A stretch of DNA of 64,000 bases, from assembly GCA_951813015.1 (NCBI GenBank), contig CATOTG010000001.1, positions 1 to 64,000 on the forward strand. Reading direction: 5' to 3'. The translations under genes and the position numbers were made by a program. Every line of letters begins with the position of its first letter. Within the stretch, counting starts at the first letter, position 1. Below, piece by piece: positions 17,884 through 26,756 of the stretch. A model generated the notes under the pieces. That model did no database searches. It was given only the letters and a program-made list of their open reading frames with translations, and had not been told where the DNA came from. Source of the DNA: an uncultured Thermoanaerobaculia bacterium. Its GTDB lineage: Bacteria; Acidobacteriota; Thermoanaerobaculia; Multivoradales; Multivoraceae.

Positions 17884-20655
17884 CTATTTCGGCAGAGCGT
17901 TGATGTCGATGCCGCCGCACAGGCTGCCCGCCTCGTTGCGGTAGGACTTCGACTCCCCGGTTACCGTATCGGTCAATGTGACCGTGTATTCGACATCGGA
18001 CAGCCCGCCATACAGGAACCAGTACTTCCCGTTCTGGCCGCGGCCGTCCAGCAGTTTCGTCGCCAACTCCACATTCGTCGGACTGAAGAACCAGAAGAAC
18101 CCGGTCTCGTTCGTCCCCACCGAACCCAGCACCCTGCCTGGCTTGCGCTGCATGTCCCCTGGATCAAGGAGCTCCACCTGCACGGAGAACCGACCGTCCT
18201 GCAGGCAGAGACGGCTCTCGCCCGCTTCGCAGCTTCCCCTGGCCTCCGGGCTCGGGGCGGCGCCCGGCAAGGCAATGGAGGTCAGGGACAGAGGCGTCAG
18301 ATCGAAGCCCGGATCAGGGACCCCGCCGCCCACGGCTGAAGCGGACGACCCGGCGGCCCCGGCCGGGACGAAAGCCATCGTGTCCGACTGCCCGCAGTTC
18401 TCCGTGGGGGGATTGTGGTACGTCCGGCGGCCGCCGCCCCTGGTGTCGCGTACGGTGACCCAGTACTCCACGTTGGAGAGCGCGCCGAAGAACACCCAGT
18501 AGTGGCCGTTGATCCCTCGACCGTCCAGGGTCTTCACGACGAGTTCGATGTTCGAGCTGTTGAAGAACCAGAACATCCCCGATTCGTCCGATACCCCGAT
18601 CGGCGCCGACGTCGCCTTGCCGAAGTCGCCCTCCTGGAGATGGTTCTTCCAGTGCGCCCGGACCTCGAAACGCCCTCCCGCCAGACAGAGAAACTGCTCG
18701 CCGGCGCGGCAGGCGCCGGACTCGGCGCCCGTGGTCGCGCTGACTTCCCCTGACCAGGCGGAGACCTTGCCGCCGCTCCGGGTCCGCAGCCGGAACGTGT
18801 AGGGCGCCTCGGCCTCGAGATTTCCCACGCCGGCCCGGCCCGCCATGGCATCGACCGTCATCACCTGGGCCCAGCCCGCCTTCCAGGTCCGCGCCTCGAT
18901 CTCCACCGTCCCCTTCGTGACGCCCGCCCAGGTCAACTCGATGGAATCGGTACCGCGTGCCGCCGCGGTGACGTCGTCCGGCACGCTGATCTCTCCCGGG
19001 CCGGGGTCCGGATCGGGGCCGTCACCGCCGGCGCGCAGCGTGACGGTCACCGGGTCGCTGTCGGCGCCGCCCAGGTTGTGGTACGCGCGCACCCGGAACG
19101 TGTACCGGCCTTCGCGCCTCAGGTCAGCAACCTCGATGGACTCGCTGTCAGCCGTCGCCGTCGCAACGATCCTCCACATGTCCCCGCCCGTTCTGGCATG
19201 GATCCGGAATCCGAGCTCGTCGTCCGACCGGTCCCCCCATTCCAGTCGAGCGCTGGACGCGCTCGTCGCCTCGACCGTCAGGTCTTCAGGCGCCACCGGC
19301 ACCCAACTCGGGAATTCGTCGAACCCCGCCGGATCCGGCATCCTGTCGCTGTACCGGACCGCAAGAGGAACGGTCTCGTAGAGCGCACGCTCGTTCTCCC
19401 GCTCGCCCTCCCTGCCGATCGTCCACCCGTTCGGCTGGATGCGCGTCGAGGAAAAGAACGGCGCCCACTGGCGCGGCGCGTAGCTCCGGTAGCTCATGAT
19501 CGTCTCGACCGTGGGCGCCGTGTCGATGTCCCAGTGCCCGAACGCCCACGGCCTCACCGCGACATCCCGGCTGGTCCCGGCGTTGGCGGGATCGTGATTC
19601 GCGCCCAGGTTGTGGCCGACCTCGTGGGCGAACACCTGACCGAAGTAGGGGTGGGTGCCCTCCCGGGCCGGAAAGCTGCAGGTAGCGGCGGTGACGCCAT
19701 ATGCGTTCACCCAGTCGTTCCGCTCGCCGGCGCGGGTGAGCAGATAGGCGATGCCGCAGTATCCGAGATTCTGCGACGATTCGCCGACGAACAGATGGAC
19801 CATGTCGGCCTGATGCACGGCCCGCAGCTCGGCGGCCTCGCGGAGGGCGGAGAACCGGCCGAGAACCGACCACGGGCCGTCCAGCGCAGCCGGCGCCTCG
19901 GCCACGTGAACCAGATGGGCGGCTGCCGGCATCGAGTTGTTCCGCAGCACCAGGTTCAGGAAATCCATCGAGGCCTGTATCGAGGCCCGCGGAGTGCCGT
20001 AGCCGAAGCTCTCCCAGGCCTCCGCCGCCTGGACGGTGTACAGGACCACGATGTCGATCCGATCGTGATTCGATTCGCTTCGCACGACCGTCGGCGGATC
20101 AACCGTGGGCGGACCGACTCGCTGTACTCCAACGGCGGCGGAGGGCGGCAGGTCGGGCACGACGCCGCCCGGGCAGAGATCCACCCCTCCGGCGGGCCGA
20201 CCGCCCACCGGCTGAGTCAGACTGCCCAGGCCGTCGAGACCGGAGCGAATCCAGTACGCGGCCCGGCCCGGCTCACCGTACATGCCCTGGAGGTACCCGT
20301 CCTGGACAGTCAACACGACGCTGTCGTAGCCGGCGCCCGGAAAGCGGCCAGACCACATCACGTTGCCGTCACCGCGGTCCTCGAACACGCTCCGCTCGGC
20401 CGCCAGGACCCGGCCCCCCGGCGTCTCCAACTCGAGGCGCCGCGGCCCGGAGCGCACCAGACCCCGATCCACGGCAATCGTGTGTCCCGCCGCTCGGGCC
20501 GACGCACTCCGATTGTCGTCCCCGGCCTCCAGGCTCACGAACCGCTGCGCCTGTGCCGCTGTCGCTCCGAGCAGGAACAGCGAACACGCCAATGAACTGC
20601 ACCAGCCGAATGCGGCCCCGCGGAGCCTCACATCACGAACGGCTCTACCCCTCAA
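17884..20655 (-). CDS. Reprolysin-like metalloprotease with two Fn3 domains and two C-terminal modules
   Basis: Secreted zinc protease of about 923 residues, paralogous to the next gene. The open frame extends further upstream, but the preferred start is the TTG at 20655, which follows GGGAGGGG by a few bases and precedes a signal peptide ending LLGATAAQA; GTG at 20631 is an alternative. The zinc site is HEVGHNLGANHD, followed by TIMSYRSYAP. Two Fn3-like domains follow (RLEWGDRSDDELGFRIHA; IELTWAGVTKGTVEIEA). Two copies of the recurrent module are present (FNSSNIELVVKTLDGRGING; FSPTNVELATKLLDGRGQNG). Probably the first gene of a two-gene protease operon; the substrate is unknown. Confidence 0.82.
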   Translation of the reverse strand: MRGRAVRDVRLRGAAFGWCSSLACSLFLLGATAAQAQRFVSLEAGDDNRSASARAAGHTIAVDRGLVRSGPRRLELETPGGRVLAAERSVFEDRGDGNVMWSGRFPGAGYDSVVLTVQDGYLQGMYGEPGRAAYWIRSGLDGLGSLTQPVGGRPAGGVDLCPGGVVPDLPPSAAVGVQRVGPPTVDPPTVVRSESNHDRIDIVVLYTVQAAEAWESFGYGTPRASIQASMDFLNLVLRNNSMPAAAHLVHVAEAPAALDGPWSVLGRFSALREAAELRAVHQADMVHLFVGESSQNLGYCGIAYLLTRAGERNDWVNAYGVTAATCSFPAREGTHPYFGQVFAHEVGHNLGANHDPANAGTSRDVAVRPWAFGHWDIDTAPTVETIMSYRSYAPRQWAPFFSSTRIQPNGWTIGREGERENERALYETVPLAVRYSDRMPDPAGFDEFPSWVPVAPEDLTVEATSASSARLEWGDRSDDELGFRIHARTGGDMWRIVATATADSESIEVADLRREGRYTFRVRAYHNLGGADSDPVTVTLRAGGDGPDPDPGPGEISVPDDVTAAARGTDSIELTWAGVTKGTVEIEARTWKAGWAQVMTVDAMAGRAGVGNLEAEAPYTFRLRTRSGGKVSAWSGEVSATTGAESGACRAGEQFLCLAGGRFEVRAHWKNHLQEGDFGKATSAPIGVSDESGMFWFFNSSNIELVVKTLDGRGINGHYWVFFGALSNVEYWVTVRDTRGGGRRTYHNPPTENCGQSDTMAFVPAGAAGSSASAVGGGVPDPGFDLTPLSLTSIALPGAAPSPEARGSCEAGESRLCLQDGRFSVQVELLDPGDMQRKPGRVLGSVGTNETGFFWFFSPTNVELATKLLDGRGQNGKYWFLYGGLSDVEYTVTLTDTVTGESKSYRNEAGSLCGGIDINALPK

Positions 20656-20821
20656 GACACCCCTCCCATCCTGTGCAATGGCGCGAAGTGAGCCGAACCC
20701 CACGATACCACTCTCCTGAGGCCGAACGGCCCTCGAGTCGCGGAAGGCCCCATCACCGCCCGGGCAGCCCCGACTCCTCCCCGGAAGCCCGCACCTGCTC
20801 GCCCCGGTCGGGGAGCCAAGG

Positions 20822-22606
20822 TCAATTCGGACGCTTCGACTCCTCCCCGGGAACCCGCGGCGGCCCAACGGCTCGCCGCAGTTCCTGGAAGCCCCGGCCA
20901 CTCCGCACGGCATTCCAGTCCCCGACGACGAGCAGAGCGACACCGCCCGGATCCAGGAAACGCCGCGCTGCACGGCGGACATCCGTCCCGGTCACCCCAC
21001 GCAGGCGCTGCCGGTAGTCGGCCCAGTACTCATGAGGCCGGCCCAGCAGATCATCCTCGGCACGGCGGCCGGCGACCGACTCGGCACGGTCGAAGAGCAG
21101 CGGAAGCCTGGCCAGCACGGACCGCTTCGCCGTTTCGAGTTCGGCGGCCGGCGCCGGATCGCTCTGCAGGCGGCGCAGTTCCTGCAGCACGGCGCCCGCC
21201 GCCTCGGCGGCCGATTCGGGGGCGGTCTCGAGGAAGACGCGGAACTCCCCCGGGTGGCCAGGGCGTGCGTGGTCTGATCGTTCCCCTCGTGTTGCGCGGA
21301 ACTCCCCCACGGGGTGACTGCGCCCGGTATCCGCCGCGGGCGCGACGACGTCCAGATCGAAATGGCTGAGCACGCGATAGGTCAGGCCTTCTTCAAGCTG
21401 CAGTCGCGCACGCAGGCGGGACACCGCTCCCGGGCCGTCGAGAATCTCGGCCAGCAACATCAGGGCCCAGCGATCAGGGTCGTCCCAGGAAGCGAACACC
21501 GGCCCCCGGTGGCCGAGCGCGACCGCGGCCTGTGCGCCGGGCCGGTCGATCGTCCACCAGCCCGGCGAAGCGGCAGCAACCCGTGGAGACCCTTCCGCTC
21601 CAGTCGGTCTCGCGTCTCCAGCCGGCCCTCCGGTTCCAGTCGACCCTTCGGCTGCGGTGGGCCCTCGGTCTCCTGTAGACCCTCCACCCACGGTCGGCGT
21701 CGCGTCCTGAACGGACTCCGCGGGGGCCGCCAGCGGTCGATCGTGCCCATCGCCACCGCGCGGCCGGCGACGGGCAGCAGCGGTTTGGCCACCTGACCCG
21801 TGAGCGGCCGTGGAGTCCGTCGCCTCCCCGCCCGCCGCCGATGGCCGCGGCGCCCAACCGCCGAACAGTTCATCCAGGCGCGCCACCAGCGATTCGGGGT
21901 CGACGTCGCCCGAGGCGGCGATCACCGCTCCCCGTGAACTCCAGTGCCGCCGGTGGAACCCGGCCAGAGCCTCGCTCTCGAACGCCGCGACCGAGGCCTC
22001 GGTCAAACGGCGGCTGCGCGGGGAACCCGGCCCGTGAACCAGACGCAGCCACTCCCGTTCGAGAACCGCCCGCGGGTCGTCGGCCGCCGCCAGCAGGCTG
22101 ACGCGGAGGTTCTCCTTCGCCTGCTCCAGCCGCGCTTCGTCGAACCGCGGCTGGAACAGGATCGCCGCGAGGAGTTCCAGACCCCGGTCGACCGCCCCGG
22201 AACCCGAGTCGAGCACCAGCACGGTACGCCCCCAGGAGCTGCTCGCCTCGATCCGGGCGCCCAGGGCGTCGATCTCGTCGTCGAGCTCATCGGGGCCGAG
22301 CTCGCCGGCGCCGCCGCGCCGCGCCATCGCCGCCGTCATCGAGGCCAACCCGTCTTCGCCCGGCCCCTCGTCCCGGTCTCCGACCGGAAACGCCAGCACG
22401 ACGTCCACGAGCGGCAGGCTGCGGTCGGGCACGACATGGACCGGCAGCCCGTTCCCGAGTTCGAAGCGCAACCCCGGCGGCGGCTCGAAAACGGACGGCG
22501 CAAACCGCAGGTCCTCCGGCCGTTCCGGAATCACCTGCGCCGGAACCGGCGCGGCGAACGGCGGCGCCATCGCCGCGAGAACCGCAAACGCAAGCAGCCG
22601 GCTCAC
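20822..22606 (-). CDS. M16-family peptidase-like protein lacking the zinc site
   Basis: A 594-residue exported M16 (pitrilysin/processing-peptidase) homologue. The signal peptide ends near PFAAPVPAQ. LRFELGNGLPVHVVPDRSLP and HRRHWSSRGAVIAASGDVD are family landmarks, and the C-terminal half repeats the fold. The HxxEH zinc motif is absent: the equivalent position reads EDGLASMTAAMARRGG. A glycine/threonine-rich low-complexity insert (about residues 275-330) separates the halves. The neighbouring M16 gene upstream keeps its zinc site, so this is probably the non-catalytic partner of a heterodimer, as in mitochondrial MPP and many bacterial pairs. Confidence 0.85.
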   Translation of the reverse strand: MSRLLAFAVLAAMAPPFAAPVPAQVIPERPEDLRFAPSVFEPPPGLRFELGNGLPVHVVPDRSLPLVDVVLAFPVGDRDEGPGEDGLASMTAAMARRGGAGELGPDELDDEIDALGARIEASSSWGRTVLVLDSGSGAVDRGLELLAAILFQPRFDEARLEQAKENLRVSLLAAADDPRAVLEREWLRLVHGPGSPRSRRLTEASVAAFESEALAGFHRRHWSSRGAVIAASGDVDPESLVARLDELFGGWAPRPSAAGGEATDSTAAHGSGGQTAAARRRPRGGDGHDRPLAAPAESVQDATPTVGGGSTGDRGPTAAEGSTGTGGPAGDARPTGAEGSPRVAAASPGWWTIDRPGAQAAVALGHRGPVFASWDDPDRWALMLLAEILDGPGAVSRLRARLQLEEGLTYRVLSHFDLDVVAPAADTGRSHPVGEFRATRGERSDHARPGHPGEFRVFLETAPESAAEAAGAVLQELRRLQSDPAPAAELETAKRSVLARLPLLFDRAESVAGRRAEDDLLGRPHEYWADYRQRLRGVTGTDVRRAARRFLDPGGVALLVVGDWNAVRSGRGFQELRRAVGPPRVPGEESKRPN

Positions 22607-22787
22607 CGTTCAGCGCCCCACCGCCCGGGTCGCGGCCGGCAGCGTGCCGGTCCCCTGGCCGAGGTGCTGCGGGCCGGCTCACCGTTCAGCGCCCCCAAGC
22701 CCGGGTCACGGCCGGCAGCGTGCCGGTCCCCTGGCCGAGGTGCAGCGGGCCGGCTCACCGTTCAGCGCCCCCAAGCCCGGGTCGCGG
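22601..22787. repeat. 76-bp tandem repeat between the M16 genes (about 2.4 copies)
   Basis: GCTCACCGTTCAGCGCCCC starts at 22601, 22677 and 22753, an exact 76-bp period. The upstream M16 gene's stop codon lies inside the third copy, and the start of the downstream gene touches the first. The expansion therefore sits exactly in the intercistronic space. It may alter spacing or mRNA structure between the two peptidase genes. Confidence 0.8.
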
Positions 22788-24530
22788 TCTCTCGGCCCAG
22801 ACCTTTCCGACTCCCGCCGCAGCCGATCCCGACTCGGCATCGGCTGCGTTCGACGTCCCGTTCGCCGCCTTCAAGCGCATGATCGGCCAACGTGAAGGGG
22901 CGGCGACGGTGGGGCCCTGACGGCGCGGGTTCATCGCCGCCGTGTCCACCGAAGAGTCGCGGTTCAGGGAGAGGACGGCCCGCTCGGCCGACACGAGGTA
23001 GCGGTCGATCACGCGCTCCAGGTCAGCGGCGGAGACGGTCGCCGCGGCATCCAGCCATTCCGTCAACTGGCGCCAGCCGCCGAGCAGCTCGGCCGCCGCC
23101 AGGCGGTGCGCCAGCCCGGCGTCCCGCTCGAGCTGACGCCAGGAGTCCGTCACCAGCTGACGGCGCACGCGCCTGAGCTCCGACTCGCCGACGCCGCCGG
23201 CACGCAGGCCTCCGAGCAGCCGGTCCCAGGCAGCGGTCAGTCCCGGGAGATCCGCGTTCTCGCTCGCTTCGATCCGCACCGCGAAGTAGCCGGCGAGATG
23301 GCGCGACACGTGCTCCGCCGACGCCGCGAAGGCCACCCGGTCCCCGCTCGCCACCAGCCCGCGGTACAGCCGCCCTGACCGGCTGTTCAGGAGACCGGCC
23401 AGCACATCGAGGGCGACGGCATCGCCGGCCGCCGCGAACGGCGCCGTGGGATAGCGGATCTCGACCTGGCGCCGGCAGGCGCAGAGACCGTCCAGGGAGC
23501 CGAGCGCAGGCGCGGGCACGGGCGGCGCCGGCGCCTCTTGACGAAGCCCGACCGGGTCACGGAGACGATCGTCTCCCGCCTCGATCCGACCGGCCGTGCC
23601 GCGTTTGAGCCTGCCGAAGTACCGCCCCGCCAACTGCCGCGCACGGACCGGGGAAAGGTCCCCGACCAGCACCGCGACCAGCCGGTCGGGCCGGTACACG
23701 GCCTCGAAGTGGGCACGTGCATCCGCCGGCAAGAGACGCGCGACGTCGAGCTGTTCGCCGCCGGGCGAGTGGGCGTACGGATGGCCGTCGCCCCAGAATG
23801 CGGCGTCGAACGCCTCGAACCAGGTTCCCGCGGGGCTCGAGTCGATCCGCTGGCGCCGCTCCTGCTCGACCACCGCGAGCTCCCGCCGGAAGCCGCGGAA
23901 CACCGGTTCCAGCAGGCGGTCGGACTCCATCCAGAACCACAGCTCGATCTTCTCCACCGGCACCAGTGCCTGGAACGAGCTCGTGTCGTGGCGGGTGAAC
24001 GCGTCGATCCCGAGCGCGCCCGCCCGCGTGTAGACGCCGGCGTAGGCGCCCGGCCGCTGAACCGCGTTCAACCGCTGTTCCAGGCGGTTCAGGCCGGACA
24101 CGGCGCGGCCGCGCTGCGTCGACGGACTGGCCGGCGACCGGAAGGCCCGTCGCCCTTCCCTGGCAGAACCGGACGCCGCCGCGCCCCGCCTGATCGACCG
24201 TTCGTACAGCCGCTCCCAGCGTCGGAGCAACGGTTCCTCCTCGGCCCAGTCGCGGGCGCCGATCGTCCGGCTGCCGGCGTACATCAGGTGCTCGACGACA
24301 TGAGCCAGGCCGCGGCGGCCGGGCGGGTCCGACGCCGAGCCGCCGCGCACCGCCCAGACGGCGGCCACCAGGGGCCGACCGGGACGTTCCACGACCAGAA
24401 AGGTCATCCCGTTGTCGAGCGTGAAGCGCGCGGGTTCGAGTTCCGCCGGCAAGGTCTCGGCCACCGCCGGCATGACGACCGACCCCGCGGCGGCAAGCAC
24501 CAGGGGAACCAGCGCCCTCGCCGGCCTCAC
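22755..24530 (-). CDS. M16-family zinc peptidase (catalytic subunit)
   Basis: Exported M16 peptidase of about 591 residues. The zinc motif is HVVEH in GLAHVVEHLMYAGS, with the downstream acidic ligand region RELAVVEQERRQRID. FTLDNGMTFLVVERPGRPLV marks the mature N-terminus. The frame remains open far upstream through tandem repeats. The preferred start is the GTG at 24530, preceded by GGGAGA with 7-8 bp spacing and followed by a signal peptide (VRPARALVPLVLAAAGSVV). The reading frame ends within the 76-bp repeats. It forms a pair with the zinc-less M16 gene downstream. Probably periplasmic or envelope peptide degradation. Confidence 0.85.
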   Translation of the reverse strand: MRPARALVPLVLAAAGSVVMPAVAETLPAELEPARFTLDNGMTFLVVERPGRPLVAAVWAVRGGSASDPPGRRGLAHVVEHLMYAGSRTIGARDWAEEEPLLRRWERLYERSIRRGAAASGSAREGRRAFRSPASPSTQRGRAVSGLNRLEQRLNAVQRPGAYAGVYTRAGALGIDAFTRHDTSSFQALVPVEKIELWFWMESDRLLEPVFRGFRRELAVVEQERRQRIDSSPAGTWFEAFDAAFWGDGHPYAHSPGGEQLDVARLLPADARAHFEAVYRPDRLVAVLVGDLSPVRARQLAGRYFGRLKRGTAGRIEAGDDRLRDPVGLRQEAPAPPVPAPALGSLDGLCACRRQVEIRYPTAPFAAAGDAVALDVLAGLLNSRSGRLYRGLVASGDRVAFAASAEHVSRHLAGYFAVRIEASENADLPGLTAAWDRLLGGLRAGGVGESELRRVRRQLVTDSWRQLERDAGLAHRLAAAELLGGWRQLTEWLDAAATVSAADLERVIDRYLVSAERAVLSLNRDSSVDTAAMNPRRQGPTVAAPSRWPIMRLKAANGTSNAADAESGSAAAGVGKVWAERPRPGLGGAER

Positions 24531-24960
24531 CGCCGTTCTCCCAAGCGCCCGAACCCGCAATTCGACCTGAGAGAACACGCTCCGGACAGTGACCGCGCCC
24601 GGTCCGGCTGCCACGGATTGTGCACCAGACGGCGAGAAGAGGGAGGCCAGCGGCCTCACCGGTCTCACCGCCGTTCTCCCCAAGCGCCCGAACCCGCAAT
24701 TCGACCCGAAGAACACGCTCCGGACAGTGACCACGCCCGGTCCGGCTGCCACGGATTGCGCGCCAGACCGCGAGAACAGGGAGATCAGCGGCCGCGCCGG
24801 TCTCACCGCCGTCCTCCCAAGCGCCCGAACCCGCAGTTCGACTCGGAGAACGCGCTCCGGACAGTGACCACGCCCGGTCCGGCTGCCGCGGATTGCGCGC
24901 CAGACCGCGAGAACAGGGAGGCCAGCGGCCGCGCCGGTCTCACCGCCGCTCCTCGACGAC
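24526..24960. repeat. 138-bp tandem repeat duplicating an RBS and start codon
   Basis: The block containing CTCACCGCCG on the + strand recurs at 24526, 24664, 24802 and 24939, giving periods of 138, 138 and 137 bp. Read leftward, each copy contains a GGGAGAACGGCGGTGAGG-like ribosome-binding site and GTG start, plus early codons (RTAVRPxRPLxSLFS). The last copy supplies the start of the M16 peptidase gene, and the first abuts the stop of the CRTAC1-like gene. Copies differ by several substitutions, so they are not an assembly loop of identical units. Confidence 0.8.
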
Positions 24961-26721
24961 GAGGTAGACGCCAACCGGCGGATCGACGATCCGAATGCGA
25001 TGGCCGTTGGGCCAACGCACGTCGAGCCGGCGGGCGCCGACGGTGCGCGCCGCCTCGACCTCGCCGAGCGGTGCTTCGTCGCCAGGCGAAGCGACCGCCC
25101 ACCGCTGCCGGTGACCGCTCGACGACTGGTAGCTGTCGCCCCGCAGGACCCACCGCCGGCCCGGTTGCCTCCCCAACCCGCCCGAGAACGTGAGGACGGC
25201 GCCGACGGCCTGGGTGTTCGGCGACCGGCCGCGCAGTTCGACCCCCAGCCAGTCGGCGCCTGCCGCGTCGTTGCGCCCCGTGTCGTCGCGCCCCGTGTCG
25301 TTCCTCCAGAGGCGGGCCGGACCGTTGTTGGCTGTCACGAGAAGGTCGCCGTCGCCGTCGTTGTCGTAGTCCGCGACCGCGGCGCCGCGGCTGACCAGAG
25401 GATCCCGGTCAGTCCAATCGCAGCGCACTTCGGCAAAGCTCCCCGCCGCGGCGCCGCGAAGGAGCAGGTCGCGCTGCCGGTGGTCCGTGTTGTCGCGCCT
25501 CGGCGCAGCGAAGATGTGACCGTTCGCGACGTACACGTCGAGCGCGCCGTCGCGGTCGAAGTCTTCGGCCACGATCCCGAAGCCCAGCAGGTTGAAGGAG
25601 GGCTGCCCGAAACCGGTGGCGGCGGACACGTCCTCGAACAGCAGGTCGGCGCCGGCGCCGGCATTGCGATACAGGGTGTTCGTCTCGACGTCGAAGTTGG
25701 TGACGATGAGATCGACGTCGCCGTCGGAATCCAAGTCGGCCGCCGCCAACCCCATGCCCGCCTCCGGGCGTCCGTTCCGGTTGACCGCGGTGCCCGAAAG
25801 GAGGGACTGATCCTCGAAGGCGCCAGCGCCGCGATTGCGGAACAGGAGGTTCAGGGTCAGGTCGTTGGCCACATAGAGATCGGGCCAGCCGTCCGCGTCC
25901 AGGTCGGCGAAGACAACCCCAAGCCCCTTGCCGTCGGCGCCGTCGAGGCCGGCCCCGGCGGTCGCGTCCTCGAAAGCGCCGCCCCCCCGATTCACGTAAT
26001 AGCGGTCGTGCTGGCCCAGGAACAGCGACGGGTCGCACACCTCCGGCGGAGAACCAGGGCCGTCCCGGCGGCAGTCCAGTCCGTGCGCCGGGTCGTAGTC
26101 CAGATACCGGCTGACGTAGAGGTCCAGGTCGCCGTCGCGGTCCGCGTCGGCGAGCGCCATCGAGGAGCCCCAGGGGAACTCCTCCGACTCGCGCTCCCGC
26201 AGCGGTTCCGCCGGTGCGAAACGGCCCGCGCCGTCGTTGCGCAGGAGCACGGTCGGGCCGTAGTGCGACACGAGCAGATCGACGTCCCGGTCGCCGTCCA
26301 CATCGGCAGCGACGACGCCCTGGCCATAGCCGCTCGCAAGACCACCGGCATCGGCAGGCACGAAGCGCACCTCGCCGGCCGCGTTCAAGCCGAGGTTCCG
26401 GAACAGCCGGTCAGCCGCCCCGTCGCCGGCGCCGTCCGGGGGGAACGGACCCGACTGGACCAGGTAGAGATCGAGCCAACCGTCGCCGTCGTAGTCGATC
26501 CAGGCGACGCCGGCGCCCATCGTCTCCGGCAGATGCAGGCCGCCCGCGGCGCCCGATGCGTGAACGAAGTCCACACCGGACCGGGCCGCCATCTCCGTGA
26601 ACACGAATCCGCACTCCTCGCCAGCGGCAGCGCCGGCGATACCCGACCAGACGGCCACCTGCCCCAGGAGGGTGAACAGAGCGGCGAAGCACCCGGCGCC
26701 GGCGCCCCTTCGCAAACTCAT
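24940..26721 (-). CDS. CRTAC1-like protein with FG-GAP/VCBS repeats and ASPIC/UnbV domain
   Basis: Exported protein of 593 residues. The start ATG at 26721 opens a signal peptide (MSLRRGAGAGCFAALFTLLG). Most of the chain is calcium-binding beta-propeller blades of the FG-GAP/VCBS type, with DxDxDGxxDLxV motifs such as DYDGDGWLDLYLVQSG, DVDGDRDVDLLVSHYG and DLDADGWPDLYVANDL. The last ~100 residues form an ASPIC/UnbV domain (VGAVLTFSGG, LDVRWPNGHRIRI). Such proteins are cell-surface or secreted in Acidobacteriota, Planctomycetota and related phyla; the function is unclear. Only 35 bp separate it from the divergent folate gene. Confidence 0.9.
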   Translation of the reverse strand: MSLRRGAGAGCFAALFTLLGQVAVWSGIAGAAAGEECGFVFTEMAARSGVDFVHASGAAGGLHLPETMGAGVAWIDYDGDGWLDLYLVQSGPFPPDGAGDGAADRLFRNLGLNAAGEVRFVPADAGGLASGYGQGVVAADVDGDRDVDLLVSHYGPTVLLRNDGAGRFAPAEPLRERESEEFPWGSSMALADADRDGDLDLYVSRYLDYDPAHGLDCRRDGPGSPPEVCDPSLFLGQHDRYYVNRGGGAFEDATAGAGLDGADGKGLGVVFADLDADGWPDLYVANDLTLNLLFRNRGAGAFEDQSLLSGTAVNRNGRPEAGMGLAAADLDSDGDVDLIVTNFDVETNTLYRNAGAGADLLFEDVSAATGFGQPSFNLLGFGIVAEDFDRDGALDVYVANGHIFAAPRRDNTDHRQRDLLLRGAAAGSFAEVRCDWTDRDPLVSRGAAVADYDNDGDGDLLVTANNGPARLWRNDTGRDDTGRNDAAGADWLGVELRGRSPNTQAVGAVLTFSGGLGRQPGRRWVLRGDSYQSSSGHRQRWAVASPGDEAPLGEVEAARTVGARRLDVRWPNGHRIRIVDPPVGVYLVVEERR

Positions 26722-26756
26722 CCGGCGACGGTAGCAGCAGCCCGTAGACTGCGCCG

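Noticed and set aside
15398..17944. An 848-codon open frame on the plus strand
   Set aside because: It is antisense to a clear metalloprotease; its Arg/Val/His-rich composition shows it is a codon-bias shadow.
20656..20982. Upstream extension of the second reprolysin frame
   Set aside because: It overlaps the M16 gene's end, lacks a signal peptide at its start, and a good ribosome-binding site with TTG lies at 20655.
24526..24960. 138-bp repeats as a possible CRISPR or origin iterons
   Set aside because: The whole unit repeats without unique spacers, and each copy contains a translation start region of the neighbouring gene.
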